Assembly: GCF_029227915.1 (NCBI RefSeq)
Contig: NC_079877.1
Coordinates: 36,049,851-36,113,850 of the forward strand
Length of the DNA: 64,000 nucleotides
Source of the DNA: Hydractinia symbiolongicarpus
Lineage: Eukaryota; Cnidaria; Hydrozoa; Anthoathecata; Hydractiniidae
Reading direction: 5' to 3'
Within the stretch, counting starts at the first letter, position 1; each line of letters opens with the position of its first letter. Positions 34,501 to 46,315 of the stretch are shown here, piece by piece. The translations under genes were made by a program, and so were the position numbers. The notes below the pieces were generated by a model that made no database searches, was not told the origin of the DNA, and saw only the letters and a program-made list of their open reading frames with translations.

Positions 34501-37500
34501 GAAAAGATAATTTAAAAAATCGTTCTGTAAATGAGTTTACTCACAGGGTACTTTCTTTGTATACTTTCTCCTACACGGGCGAAACCCAGGATTTACGGGA
34601 AATCGCGTGTTTTCGTTTGCCGGCGATTAAACCTCTTTCATTAAGCGTCTCATCAAAAATGAAAACATTTTTGAAAACTACAAGTCTCATGCGTTTTAGT
34701 GGTGAAAAAATAATTTAAAAAATCGTTCGGGAAATGAGTTTACTCCCTGGGTACATTCTTTTTATACTTTTGACTATGCGGGCCGAGTCCGGGATTTAGG
34801 GGAAATCGCGGGTTTTGGTTTGCCGGCGATTAAACTTCTTTTATTCAGCGTCTCATCAAAAATGTAAACATGTTTGAATAATACAAGTCTCATTAGTTCT
34901 TGTGGTGCAGAAATAATTTGAAAAATCGTTCGGGAAATGAGTTTACTCCCTTGGTACTTTCTTTGTACACTTTTGACTATACGGGCCGAGTCCGGGATTT
35001 ACGGGAAATCGCGGGTTTTCGTTTGCCAGCGATTAAACGTCTTTTATTCAGCGTCTCATCAAGAATGAAAACAATTTTGAAAACTACAAGTCTCATGCGT
35101 TTTAGTGGGGAAAAGATAATTTAAAAAATCCTTCTGGAAATGAGTTTACTCACAGGGTACTTTCTTTGTATACATTCGACTATACGGGCCAAGCCGGGAT
35201 TTACGGGAAATCGCGGGTTTTCGTTTGCCGGCGATTAAGCCTCTTTCATTAAGCGTCTCATGAAAAATGAAAACATTTTTGAAAAATACAAGTCTCATGC
35301 GTTTTAGTGGTGCAAAAATAATTTAAAAAATCGATCGGGAAATGAGTTTACTCTCTGGGCACTTTTTTGTATACTTTTGACTATACGGGCCGTGTCCGGG
35401 ATTTACGGGAAATCGCGGGTTTTCGTTTGCCGGCGATTAAACTTCTTTTATTCAGCGTCTCATCAAAAATAAAAACATTTTTGAAAACTACAAGTCCCAT
35501 GCGTTTTAGTGGTGAAAAGATAATTTAAAAAATCGTTCTGTAAATGAGTTTACTCACAGGGTACTTTCTTTGTATACATTCTACTACACGGGCGCAACCC
35601 AGGATTTACGGGAAATCGCGTGTTTTCGTTTGCCGTCGATTAAACCTCTTTCAATAAGCGTCTCATCAAAAATGAAAACATTTTTGAAAACTACAAGTCT
35701 CATGCGTTTTAGTGGTGAAAAGATAATTTAAAAAATCGTTCTGTAAATGAGTTTACTCACAGGGTACTTTCTTTCTATACATTCGACAACACGGGCGAAA
35801 CCCAGGATTTACGGGAAATCGCGTGTTTTCGTTTGCCGGCGATTAAACCTCTTTCATTAAGCGTCTCATCAAAAATGAAAACATTTTTGAAAACTACAAG
35901 TCTCATGCGTTTTAGTGGTGAAAAAATAATTTAAAAAATCGTTCGGGAAATGAGTTTACTCCCTGGGTACATTCTTTTTATACTTTTGACTATGCGGGCC
36001 GAGTCTGGGATTTAGGGGAAATCGCGGGTTTTGGTTTGCCGGCGATTAAACTTCTTTTATTCAGCGTCTCATCAAAAATGTAAACATGTTTGAATACTAC
36101 AAGTCTCATTAGTTCTTGTGGTGCAGAAATAATTTGAAAAATCGTTCGGGAAATGAGTTTACTCCCTTGGTACTTTCTTTGTACACTTTTGACTATACGG
36201 GCCGAGTCCGGGATTTACGGGAAATCGCGGGTTTTCGTTTGCCAGCGATTAAACGTCTTTTATTCAGCGTCTCATCAAGAATGAAAACAATTTTGAAAAC
36301 TACAAGTCTCATGCGTTTTAGTGGGGAAAAGATAATTTAAAAAATCCTTCTGGAAATGAGTTTACTCACAGGGTACTTTCTTTGTATACATTCGACTATA
36401 CGGGCCAAGCCGGGATTTACGGGAAATCGCGGGTTTTCGTTTGCCGGCGATTAAGCCTCTTTCATTAAGCGTCTCATGAAAAATGAAAAAATTTTTGAAA
36501 ACTACAAGTCTCATGCGTTTTAGTGGTGCAAAGATAATTTAAAAAATCGATCGGGAAATGAGTTTACTCTCTGGGCACTTTTTTTTTATACTTTTGACTA
36601 TACGGGCCGTGTCCGGGATTTACGGGAAATCGCGGGTTTTCGTTTGCCGGCGATTAAACTTCTTTTATTCAGCGTCTCATCAAAAATGAAAACATTTTTA
36701 AAAACTACAAGTCCCATGCGTTTTAGTGGTGAAAAGATAATTTAAAAAATCGTTCTGTAAATGAGTTTACTCACAGGGTACTTTCTTTGTATACATTCTA
36801 CTACACGGGCGCAACCCAGGATTTACGGGAAATCGCGTGTTTTCGTTTGCCGTCGATTAAACCTCTTTCAATAAGCGTCTCATCAAAAATGAAAACATTT
36901 TTGAAAACTACAAGTCTCATGCGTTTTAGTGGTGAAAAGATAATTTAAAAAATCGTTCTGTAAATGAGTTTACTCACAGGGTACTTTCTTTGTATACATT
37001 CGACTACACGGGCGAAACCCAGGATTTACGGGAAAGCGCGTGTTTTCGTTTGCCGGCGATTAAACCTCTTTCATTAAGCGTCTCATCAAAAATGAAAACA
37101 TTTTTGAAAACTACAAGTCTCATGCGTTTTAGTGGTGAAAAGATAATTTAAAAAATCGTTCGGGAAATGAGTTTACTCCCTGAGTACATTCTTTTTATAC
37201 TTTTGACTATGCGGGCCGAGTCCGGGATTTAGGGGAAATCGCGGGTTTTGGTTTGCCGGCGATTAAACTTCTTTTATTCAGCGTCTCATCAAAAATGTAA
37301 ACATGTTTGAATACTACAAGTCTCATTAGTTCTTGTGGTGCAGAAATAATTTAAAAAATCGTTCGGGAAATGAGTTTACTCCCTTGGTACTTTCTTTGTA
37401 CACTTTTGACTATACGGGCCGAGTCCGGGATTTACGGGAAATCGCGGGTTTTCGTTTGCCGGCGATTAAACGTCTTTTATTCAGCGTCTCATCAAGAATG

Positions 37501-37790
37501 AAAACAATTTTGAAAACTACAAGTCTCATGCGTTTTAGTGGGGAAAAGATAATTTAAAAAATCCTTCTGGAAATGAGTTTACTCACAGGGTACTTTCTTT
37601 GTCTACATTCGACTATACGGGCCAAGCCCGGGATTTACGGGAAATCGCGGGTTTTCGTTTGCCGGCGATTAAGCCTCTTTCATTAAGCGTCTCATGAAAA
37701 ATGAAAACATTTTTGAAAACTACAAGTCTCATGCGTTTTAGTGGTGAAAAAATAATTTAAAAAATCGATCGGGAAATGAGTTTACTCTCT
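34500..37790 (+). repeat. ~1216-bp hexamer higher-order repeat, about 2.7 copies
   Basis: TTAGTTCTTG monomers at 34891, 36107 and 37324 are 1216 and 1217 bp apart (six monomers minus 1-2 bp). Shared rare changes mark the same phase in each: ACTATGCGGGCCGAGT, GGGTTTTGGTTTGCC, CATCAAGAATG, AAATCCTTCTGG and CTCTCTGGGCAC. The missing base is in AAGCCGGG, which stands for AAGCCCGGG in the first two copies; the third has the full form. Confidence 0.88.
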
Positions 37791-38499
37791 GGGCACTTTC
37801 TTTGTATACATTCGACTACACGGGCGAAACCCAGGATTTACGGGAAATCGCGTGTTTTCGTTTGCCGGCGATTAAACCTCTTTCATTAAGCGTCTCATCA
37901 AAAATGAAAACATTTTTGAAAACTACAAGTCTCATGCGTTTTAGTGGTGAAAAAATAATTTAAAAAATCGTTCGGGAAATGAGTTTACTCCCTGGGTACT
38001 TTCTTTGTATACATTCGACTATACGGGCCAAGCCCGGGGTTTACGGGAAGTCGCGGGTTTTCGTTTGCCGGCGATTAAACGTCTTTCATTAAGCGTCTCA
38101 TCAAAAATGAAATATTTTGGAAAACTACAAGTCTCATGCGTTTTAGTGGTGAAAAAATAATTTAAAAAATCGTTCGGGAAATGAGTTTACTCCCTGGGTA
38201 CTTTCTTTGTATACATTAGACTATACGGGCCAAGCCCGGGATTTACGGGAAATCGCGCGTTTTTGTTTGCCGGCGATTAAACGTCTTTTATTCAGCGTCT
38301 CATCAAAAATGAAAACATGTTTGAGTACTACAAGTCTCATGCGTTTTAGTGGTGAGAAGATAATTTAAAAAATCGTTCTGGAAATGAGTTTACTCACAGG
38401 GTACTTTCTTTGTATACATTCGACTCTACGGGCCAAGCCCGGGATTTACGGGAAATCGCGCGTTTTTGTTTGCCGCCGATTAAACTTCTTTTATTCAGC

Positions 38500-40555
38500 G
38501 TCTCATCAAAAATGAAAACATTTTTGAAAACTACAAGTCTCATGCGTTTTAGTGGTGAAAAGATAATTTAAAAAATCGTTCTGTAAATGAGTTTACTTAC
38601 AGGGTACTTTCTTTGATACATTCGACTATACCGGCGAAACCCAGGATTTACGGGAAATCGTGTGTTTTCGTTTGCCGGCGATTAAACCTCTTTCATTAAG
38701 CGTCTCATCAAAAATGAAAACATTTTTGAAAACTACAATCTTATGCGTTTTAGTGGTGAAAAGATAATTTAAAAAATCGTTCTGTAAATGAGTTTACTCA
38801 CAGGGTACTTTCTTTGTATACATTCGACTATACGGGCGAAACCCAGGATTTACGGGAAATCGCGTGTTTTCGTTTGCCGGCGATTAAACCTCTTTCATTA
38901 AGCGTCTCATCAAAAATGAAAACATTTTTGAAAACTACAAGTCTCATGCGTTTTAGTGGTGAAAAAATAATTTAAAAAATCGTTTGGGAAATGAGTTTAC
39001 TCCCTGGGTACATTATTTGTATACATTCTACTATACGGGCCAAGCCCGGGATTTACGGGAAATTGCGCGTTTTTGTTTGCCGCCGATTAAACTTCTTTTA
39101 TTCAGCGTCTCATCAAAAATGAAAACATTTTTGAAAACTACAAGTCTCATGCGTTTTAGTGGTGAAAAGATAATTTAAAAAATCGTTCTGTAAATGAGTT
39201 TACTCACAGGGTACTTTCTTTGATGCATTCGACTATACCGGCGAAACCCAGGATTTACGGGAAATCGCGTGTTTTCGTTTGCCGGCGATTAACGCTCTTT
39301 CATTGAGCGTCTCATCAAAAATGAAAACATTTTTGAAAACTACAATTCTCATGCGTTTTAGTGGTGAAAAAATAATTTAAAAAATCGTTTGGGAAATGAG
39401 TTTACTCCCTGGGTACATTATTTGTATACATTCTACTATACGGGCGAAGCCCGGGATTTACGGGAAATCGCGGGTTTTCGTTTGCCGGCGATTCAAGCTC
39501 TTTCATTAAGCGTCTTATCAAAAATGAAAACATTTTTGAAAACTACAAGTCTCATGCGTTTTAGTGATGAAGAAATAATTTAAAAAATCGTTCCGGAAAT
39601 GAGTTTACTCCCTGGGTACTTTCTTTGTATACATTCGACTATACGGGCCAAGCCCGGGATTTACGGGAAATCGTGCGTTTTTGTTTGCCCGCGATTAAAC
39701 GTCTTTTATTCAGCGTCTCATCAAAAATGAAAAAATGTTTGAGTACTACAAGTCTCATGCGTTTAAGTGGTGAAAAGATAATTTAAAAAATCGTTCTGGA
39801 AATGAGTTTACTCACAGGATACTTTCTTTGTATACATTCGACTATACGGGCCAAGCCCGGGATTTACGGGAAATCGTGCGTTTTTGTTTGCCGCCGATTA
39901 AACTTCTTTTATTTAGCGTCTCATCAAAAATGAAAACATTTTTGAAAACTACAAGTCTCATGCGTTTTAGTGGTGAAAAGATAATTTAAAGAATCGTTCT
40001 GTAAATGAGTTTACTCACAGGGTACTTTCTTTGATACATTCGACTATACCGGTGAAACCCAGGATTTACGGGAAATCGCGTATTTTCGTTTGCCGGCGAT
40101 TAAACCTCTTTCATTAAGCCTCTCATCAAAAATGAAAACATTTTTGAAAACTACAATCTTATGCGTTTTAGTGGTGAAAAGATAATTTAAAAAATCGTTC
40201 TGTAAATGAGTTTACTCACAGGGTACTTTCTTTGTATACATTCGACTATACGGGCGAAACCCAGGATTTACGGGAAATCGCGTGTTTTCGTTTGCCGGCG
40301 ATTAAACCTCTTTCATTAAGCGTCTCATCAAAAATGAAAACATTTTTGAAAACTACAAGTCTCATGCGTTTTAGTGGTGAGAAGATAAATTAAAAAATCG
40401 TTCTTGAAAAGAGTTTACTCTCAGGGTACTTTCTTTGTATACATTCGACTATACGGGCCAAGTCCGGGATTTACGGGAAATCGCGGGTTTTGGTTTGCCG
40501 GCGATTAAACTTCTTTTATTCAGCGTCCCATCAAAAATGAAAACATTTTTGAAAA
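38500..40555 (+). repeat. Start of the TTTGATACATTCG monomer block
   Basis: A shortened TTTGATACATTCGACTATACCGG form (one base lost from GTATAC, plus a C for G) first appears at about 38613 and recurs near 39222, 40031, 42103, 42914, 44988, 45798 and 47217, with an AATACATTCG relative near 46610 and 48029. Units at 38984 and 39389 are 405 bp apart (a dimer minus one). The block at 39389 recurs at 41461 (offset 2072). Confidence 0.8.
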
Positions 40556-41160
40556 CTACAAGTCTCATGCGTTTTAGTGGTGAGAAGATAAATTAAAAAA
40601 TCGTTCTGGAAATGAGTTTACTCTCAGGGTACTTTCTTTATATACATTCGACTATACGGGCCAAGCCCGGGATTTACGGGAAATCGCGTGTTTTCGTTTG
40701 TCGGCGATTAAACCTCTTTCATTAAGCGTCTCATCAAAAAGGAACACATTTTTGAAAACTACAAGTCTCATGCGTTTTAGTGGTGAAAAGATAATTTAAA
40801 AAATTGTTCTGGAAATGACTTTACTCACAGGGTACTTTCTTTGTATACATTCGACTATACGGGCCAAGCCCGGGATTTACGGGAAATCGCGGGTTTTCGT
40901 TTGCCGGCGAATAAACATCTTTCATTAAGCGTCTCATGAAAAATGAAAACATTTTTGAAAACTACAAGTCTCATGCGTTTTAGTGGTGAAAAAATAATTT
41001 AAAAAATCGTTCGGGAAATGAGTTTACTCCCTGGGTACTTTCTTTGTATACTTTTGACTATACGGGCCGAGTCCGGGATTTACGGGAAATCGCGTGTTTT
41101 CGTTTTCCGGCGATTAAACCTCTTTCATTAAGCGTCTCATCAAAAATGAACACATTTTTG

Positions 41161-41248
41161 AAAACTACAAGTCTCATGCGTTTTAGTGGTGAAAAAATTA
41201 TATAAAAACTACAAGTCTCATGCGTTTTAGTGGTGAAAAAATTATTTA
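41161..41248 (+). repeat. 44-bp direct duplication within one monomer
   Basis: The stretch from AAAACTACAAG through GGTGAAAAAATTAT at 41161 is repeated from 41205, giving an anchor-to-anchor distance of 247 bp (41020 to 41267). Both copies end in an A-rich AAAAAATTAT tail instead of AAAAAATAAT. The only other copy in the window is at about 44045-44132, 2884 bp away. Confidence 0.9.
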
Positions 41249-41460
41249 AAAAATCTTTCGGGAAATGAGTTTACTCCCTGGGTACTTTCTTTGTATACTT
41301 TTGACTATACGGGCCGAGTGTGGGATTTACGGGAAATCGCGGGTTTTCGTTTACCGGCGATTAAGGTTCTTTTATTCAGCGTCTCATCAAAAATGAAAAC
41401 ATTTTTGAAAACTACAAGTCTCATGCGTTTTAGTGGTGAAAAAATAATTTAAAAAATCGT

Positions 41461-43082
41461 TTGGGAAATGAGTTTACTCCCTGGGTACATTATTTGTATA
41501 CATTCTACTATACGGGCGAAGCCCGGGATTTACGGGAAATCGCGGGTTTTCGTTTGCCGGCGATTCAAGCTCTTTCATTAAGCGTCTCATCAAAAATGAA
41601 AACATTTTTGAAAACTACAAGTCTCATGCGTTTTAGTGATGAAGAAATAATTTAAAAAATCGTTCCGGAAATGAGTTTACTCCCTGGGTACTTTCTTTGT
41701 ATACATTCGACTATACGGGCCAAGCCCGGGATTTACGGGAAATCGTGCGTTTTTGTTTGCCCGCGATTAAACGTCTTTTATTCAGCGTCTCATCAAAAAT
41801 GAAAACATGTTTGAGTACTACAAGTCTCATGCGTTTTAGTGGTGAGAAGATAATTTAAAAAATCGTTCTGGAAATGAGTTTACTCACAGGGTACTTTCTT
41901 TGTATACATTCGACTATACGGGCCAAGCCCGGGATTTACGGGAAATCGTGCGTTTTTGTTTGCCCGCGATTAAACTTCTTTTATTCAGCGTCTCATCAAA
42001 AATGAAAACATTTTTGAAAACTACAAGTCTCATGCGTTTTAGTGGTGAAAAGATAATTTAAAAAATCGTTCTGTAAATGAGTTTACTCACAGGGTACTTT
42101 CTTTGATACATTCGACTATACCGGCGAAACCCAGGATTTACGGGAAATCGCGTGTTTTCGTTTGCCGGCGATTAACGCTCTTTCATTGAGCGTCTCATCA
42201 AAAATGAAAACATTTTTGAAAACTACAAGTCTCATGCGTTTTAGTGGTGAAAAAATAATTTAAAAAATCGTTTGGGAAATGAGTTTACTCCCTGGGTACA
42301 TTATTTGTATACATTCTACTATACGGGCGAAGCCCGGGATTTACGGGAAATCGCGAGTTTTCGTTTGCCGGCGATTCAAGCTCTTTCATTAAGCGTCTCA
42401 TCAAAAATGAAAACATTTTTGAAAACTACAAGTCTCATGCGTTTTAGTGATGAAGAAATAATTTAAAAAATCGTTCCGGAAATGAGTTTACTCCCTGGGT
42501 ACTTTCTTTGTATACATTCGACTATACGGGCCAAGCCCGGGATTTACGGGAAATCGTGCGTTTTTGTTTGCACGCGATTAAACGTCTTTTATTCAGCGTC
42601 TCATCAAAAATGAAAACATGTTTGAGTACTACAAGTCTCATGCGTTTTAGTGGTGAGAAGATAATTTAAAAAATCGTTCTGGAAATGAGTTTACTCACAG
42701 GGTACTTTCTTTGTATACATTCGACTATACGGGCCAAGCCCGGGATTTACGGGAAATCGTGCGTTTTTGTTTGCCGCCGATTAAACTTTTTTTATTCAGC
42801 GTCTCATCAAAAATGAAAACATTTTTGAAAACTACAAGTCTAATGCGTTTTAATGGTGAAAAGATAATTTAAAAAATCGTTCTGTAAATGAGTTTACTCA
42901 CAGGGTACTTTCTTTGATACATTCGACTATACCGGCGAAACCCAGGATTTACGGGAAATCGCGTGTTTTCGTTTGCCGGCGATTAAACCTCTTTCATTAA
43001 ACGTCTCATCAAAAATGAAAACATTTTTGAAAACTACAAGTCACATGCGTTTTAGTGGTGCAAAAATAATATAAAAAATCGT
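41461..43082 (+). repeat. 811-bp tetramer, two copies nested in the 2884-bp repeat
   Basis: Units begin at 41461 and 42272, with a third start at 43083. Each is four monomers minus one base, the lost base being in TTTGATACATTCG. The copies are clearly diverged from each other, for example GGGTTTTCG against GAGTTTTCG and GCCCGCG against GCACGCG. So this level is older than the 2884-bp duplication that contains it. Confidence 0.85.
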
Positions 43083-43438
43083 TTGGGAAATGAGTTTACT
43101 CCCTGGGTACATTATTTGTATACATTCTACTATACGGGCCAAGCCCGGGATTTACGGGAAATCGCGGGTTTTCGTTTGCCGGCGATTCAAGCTCTTTCAT
43201 TAAGCGTCTCATCAAAAACGAAAACATGTTTGAGTACTACAAGTCTCATGCGTTTTAGTGGTGAGAAGATAATTTGAAAAATCGTTCTGGAAATGAGTTT
43301 ACTCACAGGGTACTTTCTTTGCATACATTCGACTATACGGGCTAAGCCCGGGATTTACGGGAAATCGTGCGTTTTTGTTTGCCCGCGATTAAACGTCTTT
43401 TATTCAGCGTCTCATCAAAAATGAAAACATGTTTGAGT

Positions 43439-46315
43439 ACTACAAGTCTCATGCGTTTTAGTGGTGAGAAGATAAATTAAAAAATCGTTCTGGAAATGAG
43501 TTTACTCTCAGGGTACTTTCTTTATATACATTCGACTATACGGGCCAAGCCCGGGATTTACGGGAAATCGCGTGTTTTCGTTTGTCGGCGATTAAACCTC
43601 TTTCATTAAGCGTCTCATCAAAAAGGAACACATTTTTGAAAACTACAAGTCTCATGCGTTTTAGTGGTGAAAAGATAATTTAAAAAATTGTTCTGGAAAT
43701 GACTTTACTCACAGGGTACTTTCTTTGTATACATTCGACTATACGGGCCAAGCCCGGGATTTACGGGAAATCGCGGGTTTTCGTTTGCCGGCGAATAAAC
43801 ATCTTTCATTAAGCGTCTCATGAAAAATGAAAACATTTTTGAAAACTACAAGTCTCATGCGTTTTAGTGGTGAAAAAATAATTTAAAAAATCGTTCGGGA
43901 AATGAGTTTACTCCCTGGGTACTTTCTTTGTATACTTTTGACTATACGGGCCGAGTCCGGGATTTACGGGAAATCGCGTGTTTTCGTTTTCCGGCGATTA
44001 AACCTCTTTCATTAAGCGTCTCATCAAAAATGAACACATTTTTGAAAACTACAAGTCTCATGCGTTTTAGTGGTGAAAAAATTATATAAAAACTACAAGT
44101 CTCATGCGTTTTAGTGGTGAAAAAATTATTTAAAAAATCTTTCGGGAAATGAGTTTACTCCCTGGGTACTTTCTTTGTATACTTTTGACTATACGGGCCG
44201 AGTGTGGGATTTACGGGAAATCGCGGGTTTTCGTTTACCGGCGATTAAGGTTCTTTTATTCAGCGTCTCATCAAAAATGAAAACATTTTTGAAAACTACA
44301 AGTCTCATGCGTTTTAGTGGTGAAAAAATAATTTAAAAAATCGTTTGGGAAATGAGTTTACTCCCTGGGTACATTATTTGTATACATTCTACTATACGGG
44401 CGAAGCCCGGGATTTACGGGAAATCGCGGGTTTTCGTTTGCCGGCGATTCAAGCTCTTTCATTAAGCGTCTCATCAAAAATGAAAACATTTTTGAAAACT
44501 ACAAGTCTCATGCGTTTTAGTGATGAAGAAATAATTTAAAAAATCGTTCCGGAAATGAGTTTACTCCCTGGGTACTTTCTTTGTATACATTCGACTATAC
44601 GGGCCAAGCCCGGGATTTACGGGAAATCGTGCGTTTTTGTTTGCCCGCGATTAAACGTCTTTTATTCAGCGTCTCATCAAAAATGAAAACATGTTTGAGT
44701 ACTACAAGTCTCATGCGTTTTAGTGGTGAGAAGATAATTTAAAAAATCGTTCTGGAAATGAGTTTACTCACAGGGTACTTTCTTTGTATACATTCGACTA
44801 TACGGGCCAAGCCCGGGATTTACGGGAAATCGTGCGTTTTTGTTTGCCCGCGATTAAACTTCTTTTATTCAGCGTCTCATCAAAAATGAAAACATTTTTG
44901 AAAACTACAAGTCTCATGCGTTTTAGTGGTGAAAAGATAATTTAAAAAATCGTTCTGTAAATGAGTTTACTCACAGGGTACTTTCTTTGATACATTCGAC
45001 TATACCGGCGAAACCCAGGATTTACGGGAAATCGCGTGTTTTCGTTTGCCGGCGATTAACGCTCTTTCATTGAGCGTCTCATCAAAAATGAAAACATTTT
45101 TGAAAACTACAAGTCTCATGCGTTTTAGTGGTGAAAAAATAATTTAAAAAATCGTTTGGGAAATGAGTTTACTCCCTGGGTACATTATTTGTATACATTC
45201 TACTATACGGGCGAAGCCCGGGATTTACGGGAAATCGCGAGTTTTCGTTTGCCGGCGATTCAAGCTCTTTCATTAAGCGTCTCATCAAAAATGAAAACAT
45301 TTTTGAAAACTACAAGTCTCATGCGTTTTAGTGATGAAGAAATAATTTAAAAAATCGTTCCGGAAATGAGTTTACTCCCTGGGTACTTTCTTTGTATACA
45401 TTCGACTATACGGGCCAAGCCCGGGATTTACGGGAAATCGTGCGTTTTTGTTTGCACGCGATTAAACGTCTTTTATTCAGCGTCTCATCAAAAATGAAAA
45501 CATGTTTGAGTACTACAAGTCTCATGCGTTTTAGTGGTGAGAAGATAATTTAAAAAATCGTTCTGGAAATGAGTTTACTCACAGGGTACTTTCTTTGTAT
45601 ACATTCGACTATACGGGCCAAGCCCGGGATTTACGGGAAATCGTGCGTTTTTGTTTGCCGCCGATTAAACTTTTTTTATTCAGCGTCTCATCAAAAATGA
45701 AAACATTTTTGAAAACTACAAGTCTAATGCGTTTTAATGGTGAAAAGATAATTTAAAAAATCGTTCTGTAAATGAGTTTACTCACAGGGTACTTTCTTTG
45801 ATACATTCGACTATACCGGCGAAACCCAGGATTTACGGGAAATCGCGTGTTTTCGTTTGCCGGCGATTAAACCTCTTTCATTAAACGTCTCATCAAAAAT
45901 GAAAACATTTTTGAAAACTACAAGTCACATGCGTTTTAGTGGTGCAAAAATAATATAAAAAATCGTTTGGGAAATGAGTTTACTCCCTGGGTACATTATT
46001 TGTATACATTCTACTATACGGGCCAAGCCCGGGATTTACGGGAAATCGCGGGTTTTCGTTTGCCGGCGATTCAAGCTCTTTCATTAAGCGTCTCATCAAA
46101 AACGAAAACATGTTTGAGTACTACAAGTCTCATGCGTTTTAGTGGTGAGAAGATAATTTGAAAAATCGTTCTGGAAATGAGTTTACTCACAGGGTACTTT
46201 CTTTGCATACATTCGACTATACGGGCTAAGCCCGGGATTTACGGGAAATCGTGCGTTTTTGTTTGCCCGCGATTAAACGTCTTTTATTCAGCGTCTCATC
46301 AAAAATGAAAACAAG
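43439..46315 (+). repeat. 2884-bp higher-order repeat, copy B
   Basis: Landmarks at 41461, 42272 and 43083 recur at 44345, 45156 and 45967. Rare changes recur too: GCACGCGATTAAAC, ACTTTTTTTATTC, TTTTAATGGTG, GTCACATGCG, AAAAACGAAAACATG, and the 44-bp insertion. I found almost no differences at the places compared. Agreement ends near 46312, where ACAAGTTTGAG replaces the expected start of the next unit. Confidence 0.9.
44045..44132 (+). repeat. 44-bp direct duplication, second occurrence
   Basis: Identical arrangement to that at 41161, exactly one 2884-bp unit downstream. It shows that the 44-bp event came before the 2884-bp duplication. Confidence 0.9.

Larger units (their letters stand above)
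40555..43438 (+). repeat. 2884-bp higher-order repeat, copy A
   Basis: The length is fourteen monomers plus a 44-bp insertion minus 2 bp. It starts with the GAGAAGATAAATTAAAAAATC monomer near 40575 and contains an internal 811-bp tetramer (41461, 42272, 43083), each unit with GTACATTATTTGTATACATTC and GCGAAGCCCGGG or GCCAAGCCCGGG. All landmarks recur 2884 bp downstream. Confidence 0.9.

Noticed and set aside
36116-36340. Recurrent 64-74 codon frames starting TTG TGG TGC or ATG/TTG GGA AAT (dozens across the window)
   Set aside because: They recur because each monomer has one frame free of stops for about 200 bp, ending at ATAATTTAA. Indels and stops appear freely in other copies. No ribosome-binding or promoter context supports them, and the 74-codon form starts at TTG.
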